A model generated the notes under the pieces. The model ran no database searches. It was not told where the DNA came from and saw nothing but the letters and a program-made list of their open reading frames with translations. Below are positions 9,501 through 10,279 of a stretch of 10,279 nucleotides of DNA, one piece after another (within the stretch, counting starts at the first letter, position 1; the number at the start of each line of letters is the position of its first letter). A program made the translations under genes and the position numbers. Source of the stretch: Phoronis ovalis (taxonomy: Eukaryota > Phoronida > Phoronidae); NCBI GenBank assembly GCA_028565635.1, contig JAOXYB010065623.1:1-10279 (forward strand). Reading direction: 5' to 3'.

Positions 9501-9567
9501 GATCCACTGACACGCACGCATCCTTACATTGTGTTTCAAGGAATTCCTGAAAGTCGGAGATACCCAT
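357..9567 (-). CDS. FAM120A: FAM120A-like protein, complete 13-exon gene
   Basis: This entry spans the whole spliced gene; the exons are listed separately. The joined product is 868 residues (854 with the alternative exon 4 donor). Order: XPG/PIN nuclease-like domain (about residues 1-300), Ser/Glu/Pro-rich linker (about 341-505), conserved FAM120 C-terminal region (about 510-800), short Gly-Arg tail. Vertebrates have three paralogues. From memory, FAM120A is a cytoplasmic RNA-binding scaffold that promotes Src-family kinase signalling under oxidative stress, and FAM120B is a PPAR-gamma coactivator. Similarity blocks recalled from human FAM120A occur in the right order in exons 1-3 and 8-13. 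An invertebrate copy is probably co-orthologous to all three paralogues, so the symbol marks the family. Every junction has GT/AG borders and agreeing phase. The start is supported by an in-frame upstream TAA with no ATG between. Function in this organism is inference. Confidence 0.9.
764..838. repeat. Degenerate AT-rich tandem repeat in intron 12
   Basis: Three imperfect units of 20-23 bp start with AATGTATAC or AATGTTTAC and end in TATATT or similar (764-784, 785-807, from 808). A partial TGTATAC unit follows near 828-835. It lies within intron 12 (857-597). Unit lengths vary, so this is a decayed minisatellite or chance AT-rich repetition. Confidence 0.45.
858..1064 (-). CDS. FAM120A: FAM120 exon 12
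   Basis: Residues 721-789, phase 0 on both sides (207 bp); acceptor TTACTCTTTAG, donor CAG|GTTAGA. It contains RGIQLAAIFMRGVETAIFVN, CGAPIPWNMCCPWMYFDGKL and YKLLKAS, then CDGQ. These are almost residue for residue human RGIQLSALFMSGVDMALFAN, CGQPIPWEHCCPWMYFDGKL and SKLLKAS. The Cys/Trp-rich CCPWMYFDGKL block is a signature of the family. The exon is frame-neutral. Confidence 0.97.
1065..1415 (-). other. Intron 11 (351 bp)
   Basis: GT at 1415-1414, AG at 1066-1065 (TTACTCTTTAG). AT-rich; nothing recognised. Confidence 0.85.
1416..1527 (-). CDS. FAM120A: FAM120 exon 11
   Basis: Residues 684-720 after a split Arg codon (phase 2 in, phase 0 out); acceptor TTTCTTTTAG, donor CAG|GTGCAA, which is modest. 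The peptide YIIQYERPVFRRCELDAVLA matches human YMVQWPGARILRRQELDAFLA across the exon 10 junction. It ends SVSSVLQDVQTMQDMQ. Confidence 0.94.
1528..2472 (-). other. Intron 10 (945 bp), holds a repeat fragment
   Basis: GT at 2472-2471, AG at 1529-1528 (TTCTTTTAG). It contains a repeat-like block at about 2071-2270. It also has an 11-bp inverted pair, GCACAAATAAT at 1808-1818 and its complement at 1898-1908, in an AT-rich stretch. Confidence 0.85.
2071..2270 (+). repeat. Probable interspersed repeat fragment
   Basis: This block is less AT-rich than the rest of the intron and reads as partly coding-like on both strands without a complete ORF. It includes the self-complementary CCTCCGCCACCAGG-TGGTGG segment (about 2080-2108), the string ATATCTCAAAAAG, GATTTGGAAGAAACTTGGTG, and a 15-bp tandem duplication (2215-2229 and 2230-2244, 14 of 15 identical) just before GATCCTGATAC. 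The order 'TCTCAAAAAG, GGATTTGGA, AACTTGGTGG, GATTTTGGTG, GATCC' resembles, from memory, a widespread interspersed repeat of invertebrate genomes. I cannot name the family, and the ends are approximate. Confidence 0.5.
2473..2725 (-). CDS. FAM120A: FAM120 exon 10
   Basis: Residues 600-682 after a split Glu codon, plus two bases (phase 1 in, phase 2 out). The acceptor is TATTCTAG and the donor CTCAG|GTACAA. It contains VTVKEWVVF, SLWLGQKPEYKSFR, AFLSCMKSETPLMLN and VPQHLLLMCCVLR. These match human IIKEWAAY, RLWLGKA, AFLACMRSDTPAMLN and VPTHLMVLCCVLR in order. This is the best-conserved stretch of the family. Confidence 0.96.
2726..3146 (-). other. Intron 9 (421 bp)
   Basis: GT at 3146-3145, AG at 2727-2726 (CTATTCTAG). 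I see no coding or repeat content. Confidence 0.85.
3147..3321 (-). CDS. FAM120A: FAM120 exon 9
   Basis: Residues 541-598 plus one base (phase 0 in, phase 1 out); acceptor TTTGCAAATAG, donor TTCG|GTAAGT. It begins GEIKFSVTLEDD, nearly the human GEIKIAVSIEDE, and continues HTLFRPIRIQCYSMLYNL, matching ALLYRPVRQYVYGVLFSL. A basic stretch, NRKKRDQETAVLDKK, follows. Confidence 0.95.
3571..3732 (-). CDS. FAM120A: FAM120 exon 8: start of the conserved C-terminal region
   Basis: Residues 487-540, phase 0 on both sides (162 bp); acceptor ATCTTCAG, donor CAG|GTGAGC. The first 25 residues are a Lys/Ala/Pro-rich linker. It then reads ITPEIMRIASERHQKGLM followed by WVYQVL, matching human FAM120A VAPEVLRVAEHRHKKGLM and IFHVL. 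This fixes the boundary between linker and C-terminal region. Confidence 0.95.
3733..4304 (-). other. Intron 7 (572 bp), holds a long hairpin
   Basis: GT at 4304-4303, AG at 3734-3733 (ATCTTCAG). Apart from the hairpin at 3798-3887, I recognise nothing in it. Confidence 0.85.
3798..3887 (-). repeat. 90-nt inverted repeat, miRNA-precursor-like hairpin
   Basis: Arms 3798-3827 and 3858-3887 are inverted repeats of 30 nt with 26 identities, separated by 30 nt. In minus-strand RNA, the sense of the host gene, the stem has 26 Watson-Crick pairs, three G-U wobbles and one U-U mismatch. In plus-strand RNA the wobble positions would be A-C mismatches. Size and shape suit an animal pre-miRNA, but the arms match no miRNA I know. 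A palindromic MITE remnant is the main alternative. Confidence 0.6.
4305..4429 (-). CDS. FAM120A: FAM120 exon 7: poly-serine linker
   Basis: Residues 446-486 after a split Glu codon (phase 1 in, phase 0 out); acceptor TTTACTTTTAG, donor CAG|GTAGGA. It holds a serine run, LISSSSSDGSSPSRLSPDPS, resembling the serine-rich STSSSSDNDEGSGG stretch recalled from the human FAM120A linker. Several Ser-Pro pairs are potential proline-directed phosphosites, which is inference. Confidence 0.9.
4430..5051 (-). other. Intron 6 (622 bp), holds a MITE
   Basis: GT at 5051-5050, AG at 4431-4430 (TTTACTTTTAG). A Harbinger-like MITE occupies 4802-4976. The rest is AT-rich sequence without recognised content. 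Confidence 0.85.
4802..4976. mobile_element. Harbinger-like MITE with TAA target duplication
   Basis: The 175-bp element has perfect 16-bp terminal inverted repeats: GGACTGTTCCACTTTT at 4802-4817 and its reverse complement at 4961-4976. It is flanked by TAA at 4799-4801 and TAA at 4977-4979, a 3-bp target-site duplication. A 3-bp T(A/T)A duplication with termini beginning GG is typical of PIF/Harbinger elements. From memory, GG(G/A)CTGTTCC ends are common in short non-autonomous Harbinger elements of invertebrates. It has no coding capacity, so it would have been moved by a transposase encoded elsewhere. The perfect repeats suggest a fairly recent insertion. Confidence 0.8.
5052..5226 (-). 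CDS. FAM120A: FAM120 exon 6: acidic linker
   Basis: Residues 387-444 plus one base (phase 0 in, phase 1 out); acceptor ATTTTATAG, donor CCAG|GTAAAA. The peptide is strongly acidic and disordered, with SSVYTEGDSGYG, PEIKIENEPQQD and LTEMMEDMTIKEEKPK. It has no recognisable domain. It forms a frame-neutral pair with exon 7 (0 to 1, then 1 to 0), so skipping both would keep the frame. Confidence 0.88.
5227..5929 (-). other. Intron 5 (703 bp)
   Basis: GT at 5929-5928, AG at 5228-5227 (TTTTATAG). AT-rich with no coding block recognised. A small inverted motif, CATTCA-a-TGAATG, lies near 5490-5505. Confidence 0.82.
5930..6069 (-). CDS. FAM120A: FAM120 exon 5: start of the disordered linker
   Basis: Residues 341-386 after a split codon (phase 1 in, phase 0 out). 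The acceptor is TTTTCCCACAG and the donor AAG|GTTTGA, which is weak. The peptide is low in hydrophobic residues and rich in Ala, Ser, Thr, Glu and Gln, for example ATPAEEQESSIPPEDGTSSD. It does not align confidently with vertebrate FAM120A, whose linker here is also disordered and variable. The exon is supported by phase, splice sites and an open frame in only this phase; another phase meets a stop within six codons. Confidence 0.82.
6263..6311 (-). repeat. Three tandem copies of a 5' splice-site unit
   Basis: Plus-strand ACATACGTTTATTT occurs starting at 6262, 6276 and 6294. Read on the minus strand, each copy presents AAAC|GTATGTAAAT, a near-consensus 5' splice site, so donors start at 6299, 6281 and 6267. 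Only the first donor leaves the frame open; reading past it meets an in-frame TAA at 6294-6292. The repeat straddles the exon 4 end. Confidence 0.75.
6300..6406 (-). CDS. FAM120A: FAM120 exon 4, two possible donors
   Basis: Enters in phase 2. The peptide contains KEDKISRFKQSVQYYL, which aligns with human FAM120A TDDKVIRFKRAIGYYS. Two donors keep the same phase (1) into exon 5. The strong one is GTATGT at 6299, giving the longer exon listed here and adding the extension THEGFLKYRPKNK. The weaker one is GTACGC at 6341, giving an exon ending at 6342 that joins as LNG-SYTTAK. I prefer the longer form because its donor is nearer consensus and the extra residues look coding. The 14 residues could instead be optional. 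Confidence 0.8.
6407..7040 (-). other. Intron 3 (634 bp)
   Basis: GT at 7040-7039, AG at 6408-6407, with a good pyrimidine-rich acceptor ending ATTGTAG. AT-rich, without recognisable genes or repeats. Confidence 0.85.
7041..7135 (-). CDS. FAM120A: FAM120 exon 3
   Basis: Residues 273-303 plus two bases (phase 0 in, phase 2 out); acceptor TATAG, donor CAG|GTATGT. The peptide contains LIQEVVSFVRSL and DNLDSVGEVVF, matching human FAM120A VIKAVADYVRNI and SDLDAIAKDVF in order. This is the helical end of the nuclease-like domain. Confidence 0.93.
7136..7946 (-). other. Intron 2 (811 bp)
   Basis: GT at 7946-7945, AG at 7137-7136 (TATAG). It has no coding content. It holds small palindromes only: ACAGCTGG (7899-7906) with CCAGCTGT (7914-7921), a perfect 8-bp stem starting about 24 nt after the donor and carrying two CAGCTG boxes; a perfect 16-bp palindrome at 7489-7504; and 9-bp inverted arms at 7478-7486 and 7523-7531. 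Confidence 0.85.
7947..8029 (-). CDS. FAM120A: FAM120 exon 2
   Basis: This exon encodes residues 245-272, entering in phase 1 and leaving in phase 0 at an AAG|GTATTG donor. It begins GNHILGEADLQEFFKEVL, which matches the GNHILPDEDLASF stretch of human FAM120A that directly follows FAALL. It therefore continues the exon 1 domain without a gap. The acceptor is TTCTGTTTCAG. Confidence 0.93.
8030..8834 (-). other. Intron 1 (805 bp)
   Basis: GT (8834-8833) to AG (8031-8030), with acceptor TTCTGTTTCAG. AT-rich, with stops in all frames. I see no coding block, RNA gene or clear repeat in it. Confidence 0.85.
8835..9567 (-). CDS. FAM120A: FAM120 exon 1: XPG/PIN nuclease-like domain
   Basis: Coding exon 1 encodes residues 1-244 plus one base (phase 1) and ends at a GTTAGT donor. 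It opens MGISDFQEFLE, matching the MGVQGFQDYIE start of vertebrate FAM120A. Family blocks follow: VDAESCLDRLYGG (residues 52-64), GGQWNKM (72-78), VVFNGA (98-103), GTPPPKIW (135-142), DDHHQEVIGFCREN (169-182) and FCLLAALLG (237-245). The fold belongs to the FEN1/XPG-like PIN nucleases. D53 is kept, but the FEN1 VFDG aspartate is N101, and the later acidic pair, recalled as D-x-D in human FAM120A, reads S191-A-E193. It is therefore predicted to lack metal-dependent nuclease activity. The ATG follows an in-frame TAA 22 codons upstream, with no ATG between. Confidence 0.95.
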
Positions 9568-9648
9568 TTCGCTGTGTATTGCTTCTTCAAAGTCTAATTC
9601 ATATTTAGATAGAGTATATATGAAATATGAGGGTTATGTTCTTGGAAT
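9568..9648 (-). other. FAM120 5' UTR with probable splice acceptor
   Basis: On the minus strand, TTTTTCTTGCAG ends at 9649: a long pyrimidine tract followed by CAG, better than several acceptors used within the gene. The following 81 nt contain an in-frame TAA and then run to the ATG at 9567. A non-coding first exon upstream is likely, but I cannot place its donor. Confidence 0.5.
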
Positions 9649-9959
9649 CTGCAAGAAAAATGTATTATTTGTCACCACACCTCATGCATGCCACTATAGA
9701 TGCCGCTAACTTAAAGAACGCATGCGTGAAGCAAGTCAAAGAGAATTAATGAAGATTTTAGCAATAAATAAAATATTCTAAAAATCTTGAAATTTTTTCA
9801 CTGGTTATTACTACATGCAATGATGTTTTACATTAATAAATTGCATATTTTGTATGATGGTTAGTCGGAAATGACCGAAATATCAGGACAATACGACATC
9901 ACTAATGACCTGCTAAAAGGACCCTCTAAATAGTAAAAATAGGCCAAACTTGTTTTGAC
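9568..9959. promoter_or_regulatory. Probable bidirectional promoter and 5' UTRs
   Basis: The two divergent start codons are 392 bp apart, so both promoters must lie here unless distant 5' UTR exons exist. I see no convincing TATA box in a useful place. A perfect 10-bp palindrome, ACGCATGCGT, lies at 9718-9727, similar to the GCGCATGCGC core bound by NRF1, a frequent factor at divergent promoters. The call is positional inference. Confidence 0.55.
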
Positions 9960-10039
9960 ATGGCTGCAGGAACGACGTCTTTCCAACCAGGTACGGGTGT
10001 AATGCCCACTACGCTGGTTGAAATTGGGATTTCGTGCAG
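9960..10039 (+). CDS. CPNE: Copine, first coding exon (partial gene)
   Basis: The exon encodes 26 residues plus two bases (phase 2), starting MAAGTTSFQPGTG and ending MPTTLVEIGISCR at a CAG|GTAAAT donor. The end matches the start of the first C2 domain of copines, for example IPATRVEVSVSCRNLLDRD in vertebrate CPNE8 as I recall it. The short variable N-terminal leader is also typical. Copines are Ca2+-dependent phospholipid-binding proteins with two C2 domains and a von Willebrand A-like domain, and they move to membranes when calcium rises. An in-frame TAA lies 11 codons upstream of the ATG, with no ATG between. Only about 5% of the protein is present. The CPNE5/8 subgroup seems closest, but this is weak. 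Confidence 0.75.
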
Positions 10040-10279
10040 GTAAATGAGATATGGTATATTTCTTCTGTGTTAAATATATCTGAAGGATGTTGAAGTGAAC
10101 TGTACATAATTTTGCAGACTTTATAAAAACTCCAAAACTAGGTCAACTTTCATGTAATGACTGTAATGTCTAATGACTGATTAGTAAATCTTTTGAGTAT
10201 ACGTTGTAAGCACATGTATAGAGTAGGTTTATAAATAGTTAACTGCATCCATTTTTCATCGAGGCAACATAGAAACTCA
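10040..10279 (+). other. Start of copine intron 1
   Basis: It follows the GTAAAT donor and runs off the window. AT-rich, with no NLLDRD-type continuation of the C2 domain in any frame, so the next exon lies beyond the edge. Confidence 0.7.

Noticed and set aside
9291-9608. Plus-strand 105-codon open frame opposite exon 1
   Set aside because: It is a shadow of the strongly conserved FAM120 exon on the other strand.

Overview
The window is nuclear DNA of an animal. It is AT-rich, and its conserved coding blocks are interrupted by introns of about 230-950 bp with GT/AG borders and matching phases. The standard code fits every exon. The two proteins recognised, a FAM120 family protein and a copine, indicate a metazoan. 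The short introns and an invertebrate-type Harbinger-like MITE make a vertebrate less likely. A marine invertebrate, possibly a mollusc or other lophotrochozoan, is a guess.

Positions 357-9567 hold one complete protein-coding gene on the minus strand. I reconstruct 13 coding exons from splice sites, phase continuity and recalled similarity to vertebrate FAM120A (OSSA / constitutive coactivator of PPAR-gamma-like protein 1). The coding exons, 5' to 3', are 9567-8835, 8029-7947, 7135-7041, 6406-6300 (or 6342), 6069-5930, 5226-5052, 4429-4305, 3732-3571, 3321-3147, 2725-2473, 1527-1416, 1064-858 and 596-357. The joined frame stays open for 869 codons including the stop, giving 868 residues (854 with the alternative exon 4 donor). 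The layout is an N-terminal XPG/PIN-type nuclease-like domain, a disordered Ser/Glu/Pro-rich linker (exons 5-7), the conserved FAM120 C-terminal region (exons 8-12) and a short basic Gly-Arg tail.

Positions 9960-10039 on the plus strand hold the first coding exon of a divergent copine gene, followed by the start of its first intron. The two start codons lie 392 bp apart, so 9568-9959 is a probable shared bidirectional promoter. It also carries a likely 5' UTR splice acceptor for the FAM120 gene.

The introns hold several extra structures: a 175-bp Harbinger-like MITE with TAA target-site duplication (intron 6), a 90-nt hairpin resembling a miRNA precursor in the sense strand (intron 7), three tandem copies of a 5' splice site (intron 4), an interspersed-repeat fragment with a cryptic splice donor (intron 10) and a degenerate AT-rich tandem repeat (intron 12). 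Positions 1-356 are 3' UTR or downstream flank with a strong short hairpin. I see no prokaryotic genes, CRISPR array, viral genes or new multi-gene system. The window is a fairly ordinary animal locus with some interesting details.
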